Positions 38,886-54,974 of a stretch of DNA of 64,000 bases are shown one piece after another. Origin of the DNA: Brachionus manjavacas (taxonomy: Eukaryota; Rotifera; Eurotatoria; Ploima; Brachionidae); assembly GCA_019054805.1 (NCBI GenBank), contig JAHQIY010000007.1:1617501-1681500 (forward strand), in the 5' to 3' direction. How positions within the stretch are numbered: the first letter of the stretch is position 1; every line of letters begins with the position of its first letter. The notes beneath the pieces were generated by a model, which saw only the letters and a list, made by a program, of their open reading frames with translations, did not search any database and was not told where the DNA came from. A program made the position numbers and the translations under genes.

Positions 38886-39266
38886 TTAAATTTTGAATGG
38901 TTTAGTAATTTTTTTTTTACCAAAGTTAAAAATACAATCGAAAGTTGAAACCTCGTAATGACTTATTCCTGAGGATGAGCATTGAAAATTTAAAATTGTT
39001 TCATGGACTAATACAACTTGGAAGTCTTTATTTTTCCAAAAATCCGATTCAATAATTTTGATAATGAGAAATGAGTTTGAGTGATACAAAATAAAATATA
39101 TTTAGCAAAATTTTAATGATTTGGATTTAAAACCTTGTAAAATAATGCTACAATTTAAATGATAATAAATTCCATCAGCATAAATGTCGAAGGAAGTTAA
39201 ATTTAAATTATGCTGATTGCAGACTGAAAAAATGATTTTCCTTATTGAACTGTCTGGAGCCTTTGT
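38886..39266 (-). CDS. Possible two-exon gene end, unrecognised
   Basis: Two open pieces join in phase: 39134-39266 (acceptor AATTAAG, donor G|GTTTTA) and 38886-39025, ending at a stop. The product has balanced composition (KAPDSSIRKIIFSVCNQHNL, NLTSFDIYADGIYYHLNC, FQVVLVHETILNFQC), unlike the Lys/Phe/Asn-rich noise frames around it. The first piece faintly recalls ubiquitin-fold Ras-binding domains, but this is weak. No upstream exons were found before 40 kb. Could be the tail of a small gene, or a relic. Confidence 0.35.
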
Positions 39267-40254
39267 CTTAATTATTTTTTATAAATAAATTAATTTATTT
39301 TATTTATTTAAATAGATTAGGGAAAAAACAGATATCTCAAAATGAATCAAAGTCCTTCTTTTCAGCTTAATGATTGAATAAAATCATACAAAAAAGCTAA
39401 AGGCACAAATAATTATTAATTTAATTTCTATATCTATTTTTTTTGAATCTCGAATATTTTTTTTTATATTAATAAATAAATTTGTGAATTACTTTTAAGT
39501 TTTAAAAAATCATTAACAATTTCAGCTCTTTAAAATTTGCCAATAGTTTGTTTAAAATAAAACGATTATTTTAAGAAAATTGTATTATTTTATTCATATA
39601 AATCAAATTTTTAAATTTAAGCATGAAATTCTAATTATTTTCAATCAAAAGATTTAAATGTAATCAAAAGTCAAAGTTTTTCTTTTTTTAAAAAAACAAT
39701 TTTAAATCAGTTAAGAAAAATTTTAATACAAAGGATAATAATGCTGATTATTAATACAAACAAATTCAAATTGCAAAATAACTCTAAAGCAACTTTTGCA
39801 TAATTCCTTTTGTTTCGGCACTATCTTTCAACAAAAAAATAAATAATTATCTAAATAATTGAAAAATAATATTAGGTACTTTACTAAATTTAGAAGAGTA
39901 TAATTAAATGAAGTGATCAAAAAGGAAATCAAAATAATCAATCAATTAACTCATATTAAGTTCAATTTTCATACTTCCCGTTTTCGAGCTAGGTCTAAAA
40001 AAATAAAGGTAAGTACTAAATGGATTATCTAATTTTGTTAACTAATACTACTACCTGTATGATACTTTTAATTATCTCATTGTTTTTCCTTATTAACAAA
40101 ATAATTTTTTTTCAAGGTAATGCATTGCTTGACGTCCAATGGTTAGCTAACAAACAAAAGTCACTGACAGGCGAAAAACGATTAATTGTTGGTCGAATAT
40201 TCCAGCATCATAATGTTCCAAATAATTCTTAATTGCTCTTCCTGTTCTAATTAA
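39267..40254. other. AT-rich spacer upstream of the homeobox gene
   Basis: No gene supported. A strong donor-like AAG|GTAAGT at 40006-40012 and an acceptor-like TTTTTTTTCAAG ending at 40115 could bound a 5'-untranslated intron. The exon after it would carry GNALLDVQWLANKQKSLTGE in one frame, which I cannot identify. Confidence 0.35.
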
Positions 40255-40299
40255 GTAATCAATTAACCCTGATTACTTGATATTTTCTATCTATAAATA
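40255..40299 (+). promoter_or_regulatory. Inverted TAAT sites and TATA box of the homeobox gene
   Basis: GTAATC (40255) and GATTAC (40271) form an inverted pair around AATTAACCCT, giving several TAAT/ATTA homeodomain-type sites. TATAAATA follows at 40292-40299, about 60 bases before the start codon. The layout suggests a TATA promoter with possible homeodomain input, including self-regulation. This is inferred from motif matches only. Confidence 0.45.
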
Positions 40300-40360
40300 C
40301 AATTTTAATCGAAGATAATTCAATCAATTTTAATAAATATCAAATAAAAAAACATTAGAG

Positions 40361-41773
40361 ATGTACCCATCAACCACCATTTCACCAGTGCTTGGTCAAA
40401 CCCAAGAAACTCAATCGTATCCCGAATGGAACAATTTCTACCCATACAACTATCAAAATACAGATAACTACTACAACTATTACCAAATGTACAGCTACTC
40501 CAACTACATTCAGAATCCCAACTACTACGTTTTCGGCAATCAACAAACTCAAACCATTCCGCCTGAAACAACTAGCCAAGCTAATGAAGAATTGCTCAAA
40601 ATTCAAAATAAAGTTAACGAAAAATTGAACTATAACCCTAGTTTGGAAAAATCCGAGCTATCCAGTGCCAGTGAGACAGACAGCAATGTTGAGTCAAACA
40701 AAGAAAATGATGAAAACTTGGACAAAAATAATGAAAAAGCATCAATGGCTAGTAATTATCCAGCTTTTTTTACGACTCAAAAAATGTCCAATAACACCAG
40801 TAAATTGAGCTACACTGTTTATCAATTGGAACTTTTGAATGCCATTTATTCTGACATGAAATATCCAAATAGCGTGCAAAAAACATTGATTGCCAAATTG
40901 ATTGGTATTACTAGAGACCAAGTAAAAATTTGGTTCCAAAACAGACGCCGCAAGGACACATTGGTATCACAGGGTAAAATTCCGTCGTCGGTGGTTTCAA
41001 AATCGCAGGGCTTAAAACGCCGAAAGTCGGGCGATGACTTTGATGCCGAAGAATACTCGCCATTATCCCCAGACCAGAAAAAAAAAGTTGTTGAAAATGA
41101 GGTCATAAACAATGTTCTCTATCAATTAAAATGTCATCAAAATGCACCAAGTAGACTAAGTACCAAAAGAACAAAACTGAGCAGCACTGAACCGGAGGCA
41201 GTAAGCAGTTCGATTTCAATACCAGTAGCTAAGAACCAAATGAGCGAGAACCAGAATAAAATAATAGATATTAGTAACATTTTTAGAAAAGATTCGGTGG
41301 CCAGTGTGGATAAAAATGATTTTTCGTCCAATCCTTCATCTTTTATTTTGACATCTTCAACATCATCGAGTTCGTCAGGTGTCAGCTCAAATGAAGAAGA
41401 TTCGTATGCTTATGCTAAATCAGCCAAATTCCAAGTTTTGGATCAATCAATTTCAATTCAGGATTATGTAAAACAAAATTATGTCAGCTCATATCAAAAC
41501 ATGCCCAAAATTCATAATCCATATCATGCTCAAGCAGATTACAATTCAATTTATCCAAAGCAAGCTACCAAAAATCAAAACTGGAGTGCAAATTATCAAC
41601 CATACCAACCAGCTTATTCTGATCTTACAATTCAAAAAGATTTAAGTAGTGGATATTATGACAGTCAAGTTTATGATCAGTCGAACCCTCAATATGGATT
41701 TGTTCAACCAAATTCTAGTCAAGTTTATGCTCCTTATTTGGCAAATAATTTACCTTATTCTTATTCTTTATAA
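40361..41773 (+). CDS. Divergent homeodomain transcription factor
   Basis: Single exon, 470 residues. The N-terminus is rich in Tyr, Asn and Gln (residues 15-60: repeated NYYNYYQ-like runs), then acidic. The homeodomain lies at about 144-203: KLSYTVYQLELLNAIYSDMK, then a helix 2 region (LIAKLIGI) and recognition helix QVKIWFQNRRRKD with Gln at position 50 and Asn at 51. It is followed by basic LKRRKSGDDF, a Ser-rich central region (SSTSSSSSGVSS), and a Tyr/Gln/Pro-rich tail. The domain keeps the invariant W-F-x-N-R residues but its first helix is far from the well-known Hox, NK or paired classes, so I give no name. It lacks introns while nearly every other gene here has them. Confidence 0.85.
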   Translation: MYPSTTISPVLGQTQETQSYPEWNNFYPYNYQNTDNYYNYYQMYSYSNYIQNPNYYVFGNQQTQTIPPETTSQANEELLKIQNKVNEKLNYNPSLEKSELSSASETDSNVESNKENDENLDKNNEKASMASNYPAFFTTQKMSNNTSKLSYTVYQLELLNAIYSDMKYPNSVQKTLIAKLIGITRDQVKIWFQNRRRKDTLVSQGKIPSSVVSKSQGLKRRKSGDDFDAEEYSPLSPDQKKKVVENEVINNVLYQLKCHQNAPSRLSTKRTKLSSTEPEAVSSSISIPVAKNQMSENQNKIIDISNIFRKDSVASVDKNDFSSNPSSFILTSSTSSSSSGVSSNEEDSYAYAKSAKFQVLDQSISIQDYVKQNYVSSYQNMPKIHNPYHAQADYNSIYPKQATKNQNWSANYQPYQPAYSDLTIQKDLSSGYYDSQVYDQSNPQYGFVQPNSSQVYAPYLANNLPYSYSL

Positions 41774-42230
41774 ATTTGATTTCTAAAAGCCTTTGAATTG
41801 TAAATTTTTAATTTTATATTGAACATATTTTTAAACGTTTTAAATTTTATTGTTAATTTATATCATTAGTTAAAATTTTTAAAATAAATATAAATTCTTC
41901 AAAATTTTTTCTAATCTAACTAAAAAGTTGATCCATTTAGTTCAATTTTTCAAAAAATTGTAAAAAATTTCGGTTAGTATTGACAGTCAGTCTTAAGAAA
42001 CCGATTCCGAAGGAGGTCCAGAAAAGGTGAACACTGCTAATTTTTATCAAATAATAAATTGTTTTTCTCCTTTTTTTGTCAAAACTTTTATAACTGAAGG
42101 AACACTCTTTAAGAAAGTTTAAAATTTTCTATTTTTACAGTGATGTTCCGCTTTTTTTTTAAATTACGTAAATTAACCATTAGCCATTTTGTATATTAAT
42201 AAAAAGCCTAAATACTAACTGAAATCATAG
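41774..42230. other. Spacer after the homeobox gene
   Basis: 3' flank of the homeobox gene and AT-rich DNA. It ends in the left target duplication of the SINE (AAATCATAG at 42222-42230). Confidence 0.4.
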
Positions 42231-42541
42231 GCATCATAATCATAATTGCCCCTTTTCTATTCTAGTGGATAATGGGGAGGCACTCATCTCCTTTTCAAGT
42301 ACCTTTTTGAGCAACGGCTCCGATCTGACACAGAGGCTACTGCATCGAGTTGATCATCTACACCGCGATTATTATCCAGTCGAAACTGGTCCCCCTATTT
42401 TTATGATGAAAGAGGTTTAAACATTCGCCCCGTATTGCAGAGATATTTTGAAGATTTTTTCACCCTCAGCGGGTTCTGAAGCCTCAATCCTCTGCTTGCA
42501 TGGCTAACACGCAAACCATTCGACTATACGGGCTTTTATCA
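42231..42541 (-). mobile_element. tRNA-derived SINE, minus-strand copy
   Basis: Third near-complete copy. On its own strand it starts GCCCGTATAGTCGAATGG, keeps AACCCGCTGAGGGTG and the CGATGCAGTAGCC region, and ends CCACTAGAATAG. Direct repeats AAATCATAG at 42222-42230 and 42542-42550 flank it, continuing imperfectly as GCAT, and mark the insertion. Confidence 0.85.
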
Positions 42542-43449
42542 AAATCATAGCATACCATATTCTTCCAAATTCTATAGCGAAATTATAATTTGAGTGGCAT
42601 TTATTTTAAACGAGCAACTTATTTTGCTGTAATATTTTTTAATTTTTTAATTTTGAATCTTTTAGCATCTTATATCAAAAATGAACTCAGATCTTAATAG
42701 GAACTAGATAAGCCATTTTAGTCCATACTATAAATTGTTTTATAAGCATATTAAGTTTCCATTATTTTTTTATTCAAATTCTTTTTAAATTTTTATTAAA
42801 TATAATTTAAGAAATCAAAATAAAAAAAGTGTAATCTAAAACTATCGATTTTTTTATATAAGCACACTAGAACATTAGAACTTATTGGGGTATTTTGCAA
42901 GGTTTTACGCTATTAACAAAAAATTTTTAATTTTAAATGACAATAATGCTGTTAAATAACTTTTTTTTTTGGTCGATATTTAAAAAATAAATTAAAAGTT
43001 AGATATTCAAATTAAAAACTGTTATTTTCAATTTTTTTATCATAGCTTATGATTAATAATAAAATTTAATTAAAATAAAAAATTAGATTATTACTAATTA
43101 TTATTTCCTAAAGGATATTGCATTCTAAAAATTTGATTATTCATTTTAAAAAAAATGTTTTTAGCAAAGGAATGTAGAAAAGTTGCTCCAGTTTGGTTCC
43201 TCAAAAATATGATCGTAATTTAAAGTTGCATTTTTAGCATTAGGGCTAAGTCAAAATTTTTTTAAAAATATTTATAATAACTTTAATTATTTTTGTTTAA
43301 GTATATAGCCATGAACTTAAAAATCGAACAAAATCTAATTTAAATCCCGGGCTTATCAGTTTTTTATTCTATTTTAATCAGTGGTAACAAAAAACTTTCC
43401 TTTATTTTGTGCTCCACTATTTTTTATTAAGAAGTTCATGGGTAGTTAG
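42542..43449. other. Gene-free AT-rich stretch
   Basis: Nothing recognised. It ends in the left target duplication of the next MITE (GGTAGTTAG at 43441-43449). Confidence 0.4.
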
Positions 43450-43805
43450 GGGGTTGTGAAGTTCGTTTCAATTCGATCATTTCAATTCAGAAAAACTTGA
43501 ATAACTTTTTTACTAAACGAGATGATTCAGTTCTGTAAAATGCTTAATTATAATCAAATTTGTTTAATGCAGTAAAATAAGTCTGCAAAATACTTTGCAA
43601 TTTTCTGCATTTTGCACCCCATTAAAAAGTATTCTAATCAAGTGTGCAATTACATTGCAGAGTTTTTGCAGACGTATATTTTTGGATTAAGCAAAGTTGC
43701 TTAACCATTGAGCATTTTACTGAACTAAATTATCTCTTTTAGTAAAAAAGTTATTCAAGTTTTTCTGAATTGAAATGATCGAATTGAAACGAACTTCACA
43801 ACCCC
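43450..43805. mobile_element. Long-TIR MITE with 9-base target duplication (copy 2)
   Basis: 356 bases between direct repeats GGTAGTTAG (43441-43449 and 43806-43814). Starts GGGGTTGTGAAGTTCGTTTC and ends with its reverse complement. The inverted repeats run inward well over 100 bases through AACTTTTTTACTAAA and the TTTAGT-type partner. The centre has TCTGCAAAATACTTTGCA and TGCAGACGTATATTTTTGGA. A target duplication of 9 bases and a long inverted repeat suggest a Mutator/MULE-type origin. No coding sequence. Confidence 0.9.
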
Positions 43806-43814
43806 GGTAGTTAG

Positions 43815-44661
43815 CAAGATTTTATATAGGTAATGTATCATTTATTTAAAAAGGTAAAACATCCTCCAAAATCATAAAATTTTAATCTTATCGAAATAAT
43901 TTGGCATGAAATTAAACAATTTGTAAAGCATAAAAAAAGATACAAAGCAATGAAGAAGCGAAAGACGCAATATTTGCGATTCAAAAATCAAAAAAGTCCA
44001 GCAAAATGCTAATCAAATAATTTTCCTTTTAAAAAAGTAAATTAGAATTAAATAAAAACTAAATAAAAAGAAGTATTTATAACTGCAGCGTGATTAATCT
44101 CGCGGTGCACATCAGCCGAGTGGCTCACGCCCTGTTGCAGTTTTTAACAGAGAATAAGGGAAGATTGTGAACTTCTAAATTTAAAATCAAAATTAGATTT
44201 ATCTTTTAGAAAAAAATGAAAAAAAAAAATTATTTGAAATAAATAATAGTCTTCTTCCTTAAATCTTATTTTCACGAAAATTTACTTGTAAAATTGAGTT
44301 TTCTGTAAAGCTTAACAAAAAATCAAAATTTATTTTATTAAAAATTACTGAAATCAAGTAATTTTTTTGCATTTTTGAAATTTTTTAATTTTACTTTTTA
44401 TAAAAATTAATTTTTTATTTTTGCATTATTTATTAAATTATATCAAAAATATGGTTAGATTTCTCAATAATAAAAAAAAAACAGATTTAAAGATTTTTGA
44501 TTAAAGAATAAAACAAATTTTGTGATAAATCTGTTTAATTATGGAAAATTTTTGAATGTTCATGTTTTTTTTTAAAAGAGTTTAATTTTAACAATTAACT
44601 AACATCAAATCTGGATAACATTCATTTATTCAAATAAAGCATTTTGCTTGAGCCTAGAAAA
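43815..44661. other. Spacer 3' of TBC1D23
   Basis: AT-rich, no gene recognised, apart from the GC-rich hairpin at 44081-44142. Confidence 0.4.
44081..44142. other. GC-rich nested hairpin
   Basis: Outer arms AACTGCA and TGCAGTT, then GCGTGA and TCACGC, enclose a second hairpin with CTCGCGG and CCGAG. This is about 60 bases of near-balanced composition in DNA that is otherwise mostly A and T. Not a tRNA (no A or B box at the right spacing). Could be a structured RNA or the end of an unrecognised repeat. Confidence 0.45.
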
Positions 44662-49778
<5,117 letters not shown>

Positions 49779-50939
49779 TTCAGTTTTGCTAAAAAAATAT
49801 TTAAAAAAATGACGTCTTTTTCACAACACACGTAAGCAAATAAATAAATTAAAATTATATTTTTAAATTTTTTGATAGAATAAAAAGTTTTAAATTTGAT
49901 TAGGAAAAGTAACTTTTTAAGTTTGGTCAATTGATCAAAAACTTCACTTTCCCGGTATAGGTATCTTAGATATATTTCGAGACCATTACTTATAAAAAAA
50001 ATAGTTCTTTGAATTAAATAGGCTTGAAAATGCAAATTTATGATTATTCATAAAATATTATATTGAAACTCAAAATTTTGTCTTTCTAAATATGTTTTGA
50101 AAGTAAATTCAAAAAATTGACAAAGGATTTGAAAAATCTAAATCTGAAAAAATTTATAACAAGTGTACAAAAAACATTCAACATTGTCAATTTTATAAAA
50201 GTTAGATTAAAAATTAGATAATAAAACGCAATTATCCGAATTTTGTGACATGTCACTCTAAAAAATGAATATTGACCCTTGTTAAAAAAAATCCGACTTT
50301 TACACAGTTTAAAAACATAGTTAATTCAATTTTCATTTTATATAAGCTTTAACAATTGTTAATAGTTTTAAAATGTTTTCACTTTTTATTTAATGTCACT
50401 AAAATTAAGTTTTTTTTTTAAATAGTGCTCAATTTTGAATAACATGTCACTAAAATAGAGTACTCTATTTTAAAGACATGTCACTCAATTCGGATGATTA
50501 CGTTAATTGAACCCTGAATCAATCGTCAATAGTTTGAAATAATCAAAACAATTGATGGTCGAACACATTGGTTGGTAAACATGATAGCTCTGTAAACTTG
50601 AATTTAAATGATTAACTTATTTCGTTTTTTACTTCCTATTCAATCTCATACAGTTAGCATTCAATTTTGGAAAGATTTAAACTTCTATCACAATCATTAA
50701 GAGAACTGTAAAATATTCAAATAGTAATTAAAAATTTATTTGTAATAATTTTTAAAATTCTTATAGGTATATTTTTCATGATTCAAAGTACCAAGAAGTC
50801 GAAAAATTTTAATTTAAGATCAAATTTAAGGGATCAATTTTAATCAAAATAATTTTTCTAAAATTTATAAAAGACATAAAAGATGAAATAAAATAAAATT
50901 TTCTCTCGTAATCTCAAATTTTCAAACCACATAAAAATT
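49779..50939. other. Gene-free stretch upstream of TBC1D23
   Basis: No gene recognised. Around 50250-50490 the word ATGTCACT occurs several times (GACATGTCACTC near 50247 and 50474, ATAACATGTCACTAAAATAG near 50439), perhaps a degraded repeat. Confidence 0.35.
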
Positions 50940-51075
50940 CAGGCCAACAAAGCACTTGCCAATTTAGGAAAGAACTTTCAGGTACTGGAAAATCGATACC
51001 AGCAAAACTCTACACTATTCATATCTAAGGCCTCATCTAGAATTTGCTTCAGTTGTCTGGGGCATAGCTTATCTC
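50940..51075 (+). mobile_element. LINE thumb-domain fragment
   Basis: Reads ANKALANLGKNFQVLENRYQ, then shifts frame to HYSYLRPHLEFASVVWG. These are the ANKALANLGR and YIRPHLEFAAPVWSP blocks typical of the region after the RT palm. Same family as the fragment at 55855. Confidence 0.65.
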
Positions 51076-51089
51076 TGTATTATTTACCA

Positions 51090-52425
51090 TACCATAGGAC
51101 TAGTCAAAAGGCCTAATAGTCAAGCTCCCTAAGAAAGGTAACAAAATGATCTGTGACAATTGGTGAGGCATAACACTGCTACCAATAGCAAGCAAGGCGT
51201 TCTGCAGCATAATTCTGGAAAGAATCAGGAACTCTTTGGATGTTATACTTAGAGAAGATCAAGCAAAATTTAAACGATATAGAGGATGCATAGACCAGAT
51301 GTTTGCACTAAAGAGCATCATAGAACAAAGTCTGAAATGGAATAACCCCATGTATCTTAACTTTAATGACTTCAAGAAAGCCTTTGAAAGCATACACAGA
51401 GAAACCTTGTGGGCCATTTTAAGATCTTATGGACTTATGAGAAAATGGGATGCCACAGAAGATAGTTAACTTAACTTGATACAACTCTTCTTTCAGAAAT
51501 TCGAGTGTAGCGTGATTCTTAAAAAAGGACAATCTGAGAGCTTCAAAGTACGTACAGGAGTCGGACAAGGGTGCGTTCTCTATTCCTATTACTGATTGAC
51601 TGTGTCATGAAGAAAACAACTTTCAGTGCGAACGGTATAAAATGGGGATTAACAGCAAAGCTTGAAGACTTAGACTTTGCGGATGATCTGGTCCTAATAT
51701 CTAATACAGAAGCACGTATGCTTATGATGGCGAAAAACTCTAAACCAACCAGACTGGTAATTAAAAGGGAAAAAACGAAAGTAATGTGCATCAACACCAA
51801 ATTGGATACGGCTTATATTTTACTCAGTACCAAAAAATAATTTAGAAATACCAAAATATATTTTAGTCGTACCTAATTAAATTTTATAGTACCAAAATCG
51901 TTTTAGTAAGTTTTTAAAAAAAAAATGTAATTTGAACGTTTTATAAAATTTTATTTATTTTATTTAAGAAAAAGTAAGATTTAATAAAGAAAATTTAAGA
52001 AAAAAAATTAACAATTTTAATTCTTTTTAGCCAATCGAGCTAATCTTTTAACAATAACATTTTTATTTTTACCTTTTTTGTCCTTTTTTTTAGTTTTGAT
52101 ACTTTTCGTGATGGTGGTGGTTGTCCTAATGAGTCTGATAGTTTTTCTGATGAACAAATTCAGAGCCATTAAGGCAGTGCATTAAGAATAAAAGACCACG
52201 ATGGCTTGGGCATTTACTAAGAATGAAAAAAAACATGGATTTCAAAAAGAGCTCTTTAATTTAACACCTAAAGTGACAACCAACAGTAACATGGAGGTCA
52301 ACAATCACGAAAAAGCTAATCGAAATAGGAATGACATAGGGAGAAGCAAAGATAAAGGCAAAATATCGACTTGAGTGGAAATCAAAAGTAATGACCCTTT
52401 GCTACACAAGGAGTGAATAAGAAAA
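51090..52425 (+). mobile_element. LINE of a second family, decayed
   Basis: RT reading with several frameshifts. It shows GITLLPIASKAFCSIILERI, GCIDQMFALKSIIEQSLKWN, YLNFNDFKKAFESIHRETLW (motif A), GVGQGCVL (motif B) and LEDLDFADDLVLIS (motif C). After a gap of about 300 AT-rich bases comes a tail RRPRWLGHLLRM-like block, a K/R-rich part, and LEWKSKVMTLCYTRSE, the usual end of this LINE type. The RPRWLGHLLRM and W-x-LCxT-like ending separate it from the CR1/Jockey-like copies at 15291 and 34273. Old and inactive. Confidence 0.7.
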
Positions 52426-53072
52426 AAAGATTGAAAAGATAATTTTTTATATATTTTATTATTCAATTTAATATTTTGCTTTAATATGTTAAATAAGTGA
52501 ATTGCATAATTTAGTCAAATGCTATCAGAAATTTTTTCAAATTAGAAATTCTAAGGATTTTTCTGATTTGCATCTAATGAAATAAGTGTTAATCTACGAA
52601 AATGAATTTTAGTATTGGAGGTAAATTAAAATTTTACTTCAATTCAAATTTGTTTACTTGAAAAATATATTGTGATGTCATTTAAATAAAACTAAAGTGA
52701 AAATTTCCAAAAAATTGCCAACTTACCTCAAATTTGTATGACGTACATAATGTTTTAAATACTGCTTTAAAAATTGAATAAAAATTCATATTTTATTTAA
52801 TCCACAAAAATTTTTTTATATTATTGTTTTTTCCTGAAAATTAAATGTCTTTCTATTTATTTCTAAATAATGCATGCAATAGTTTACATTTTTAAATACA
52901 GAAGAAAATCATTTTTCCATTTTTAATAAAAATTTGATATTTTTTATTTTTTTTAACCTAAATTTATTACAGGAAATATCTTTTTTTTTCCTAAGATTGC
53001 TAAAAGTCCATTTTTTGATTTTTATAATTTAACCTTATTTTAGGTAAATTTAAGCAAATTATAATATTTAAT

Positions 53073-53115
53073 TTACGTAAAAAATGGTAAATTTCAATGA
53101 TTAAATTTTACAGTA
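53073..53115 (-). mobile_element. Terminal fragment resembling the CAGTGGT MITE
   Basis: TTTACGTAAAAAATGG, then CAATGATTAAATTTTACAGTA, corresponds to the inverted left end of the element at 25505. The opposite end was not located, and similarity near the terminus is imperfect. Confidence 0.4.
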
Positions 53116-53565
53116 TTTTCGTTTAATTTATTGTTGTATATAAATCTTTTTATTTATTATAAACTAAGAATGATAAGAATATAAAAAGTTTGAGTCTTTT
53201 AAAGATTTATTTGAATCGATTGATCTGGTTAAAAATAATGTCATAATGTAAAGAAAAACTATTTAAATTAATTTAGTGTTTTTTCGGAGATATAGCAATG
53301 TAATTTTTTTGAAATAATTCATTATATAATAATTCTTAATTTTAATTTTTTATTTTAATTTAAAATTTTCTTTCCAGGTATTTAAGAAAGATAAACTCAT
53401 GTTTTCTTGGTAACAAACTTTTTGATTAATAACCAGTCGCTTAAAGTTTAGTCTTGATTAAGCATCTAATCTAAAATTTCAATTAATCATGAAATTTTAT
53501 TCCAAAACAATAACAACTTATTTTGAATCTGATTTTTTTTCCTTTAAAACAAATCTTATTCTAGA

Positions 53566-54883
53566 ATGGGTAAGATTGATTATTTTACAATTAATCTCGA
53601 AAAGCCGAATGCTATTTACATTGCATGTGAAAATCTTAAAGGAACATTGAATATATCCGTGAAAGAACGTTTAAAAATCAATTGCTTAAAAATGCTTATA
53701 AATGGAAGAGCAAGAGTTCATTGGTAAAATTTGGGCTCATTGGTGAAATTTAAATTCAATTCTTTTAAAGGAGTGAGAGTCACGGCAGTGGTAAAAACAG
53801 ACGTACAAAACATTACTCTGCTTATGAAAATTATTTAAGCCATGAGCTCGTTTTCATGACAAAAAACTCATCTTCAGATCTTTATATTGAACCTGGAAGT
53901 TATTCTTACCCATTTGATATAGTTTTACCACCAAATTTGCCAACAAGCTTTGAACATAATATTGGTCAGGTGAGATACTCACTCTATGGAACAGTCGATA
54001 TACCTTGGTAATTAAATTTTATTGATATGTTTGTTTTAATTAGTCGAAAAGAATTTGAAAATTATTTTTTTATTCAAAATTTTAATTTTATTCATATTTT
54101 AGGGCTTTTGATAAACACACAACTCGATCGTTCACTATCGTGAGTCATCTAGACTTGAATTCAAGACCAAATTTAAGACAAGGCTTTGGAGTGACTGATC
54201 AAAAAGTGTTATGTTGCGGACCTTGTAAATCAGATCCAATAATAGCAAATTTTAATATATTTAAATGTAGTTTTTTTTTGATTAAAATTTTTATGAATTT
54301 TTAAATCATTTTTATATTTTTTATAAAAGCCGGATTTGTTCCAGGCGAGTCTGTAGGATTCAATGCAACTATTGACAACAAAAGTAGTAGAGAAGTCAAA
54401 GAAATGACTGTTAACTTAATTCAAGTAATGAAGTTCCATGCAACTAGTAAAACTAAAACGTCTTTTCGAACCGTAGCTGTAATAAAGTATCCGAATGCAA
54501 TACGAGAAAGATCTTTTGAAAATTGGTCTAATTCAGCTCTGCCAATTCCAGCAGTATGTTCTTCATCCAATGGAACTTGTAGAATAATAGAAATTTCATA
54601 TCAAATGGTTTTCAATTTTGATGCATCAGGTATAGCAAAAAGTAAAAATTTGGCAATACCAATAGTCATTGGTACTATTCCTTTATCTTCTGATTACGAG
54701 ACAAATGCTCCAAATGTTCCTTTCACATATGAAGGTTGCATTTTTGGATCAAATCCTGTGGATTTATCAAATGAAAATGGAATCAACAGCAGCCGAGGAG
54801 ACACAATTGAATCTGATTTGAATAGTTTTAAACCTTATTATCCATTTTATAAAGATTTTTCTATGAATAATACCGGCATTTAA
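53566..54883 (+). CDS. Arrestin domain-containing protein
   Basis: Four exons: 53566-53723, 53771-54007, 54103-54266 and 54330-54883; 370 residues. The N-terminal arrestin sandwich starts MGKIDYFTINLEKPNAIYIA and includes GRARVHW, ELVFMTKNS, LYIEPGSYSYPFDIVLPPNL, PTSFEHNIGQVRYSLYGTVD and FTIVSHLDLNSRPNL. The second sandwich begins near CCGPCKSDPII and GFVPGESVGFNATIDNKSSR and continues through CRIIEISYQMVF. Fits the alpha-arrestin (ARRDC) family of cytosolic adaptors that bring ubiquitin ligases to membrane cargo. No PPxY motif is visible in the short C-terminal tail (NSFKPYYPFYKDF), so any ligase recruitment would differ from classic ARRDCs. Confidence 0.9.
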
Positions 54884-54974
54884 AGCTTATCTACCCAAAA
54901 TTAATTCTTCTATTTTTTATATTTTAAATAAATTCCAAAATAATAAATGATATATAAATTATACATCGCATCAT

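Noticed and set aside
40020-40232. Small open frame upstream of the homeobox gene as a protein
   Set aside because: The first half is hydrophobic low-complexity that looks like intron sequence; the second half could be exonic but I find no partner exon or family.
40320-41331. Minus-strand frames opposite the homeobox gene
   Set aside because: They are antisense shadows of a 470-codon gene with a clear homeodomain and its own promoter.
44081-44142. GC-rich hairpin as a tRNA or hammerhead ribozyme
   Set aside because: No cloverleaf spacing and no CUGAUGA...GAAA core; kept only as an unexplained structure.
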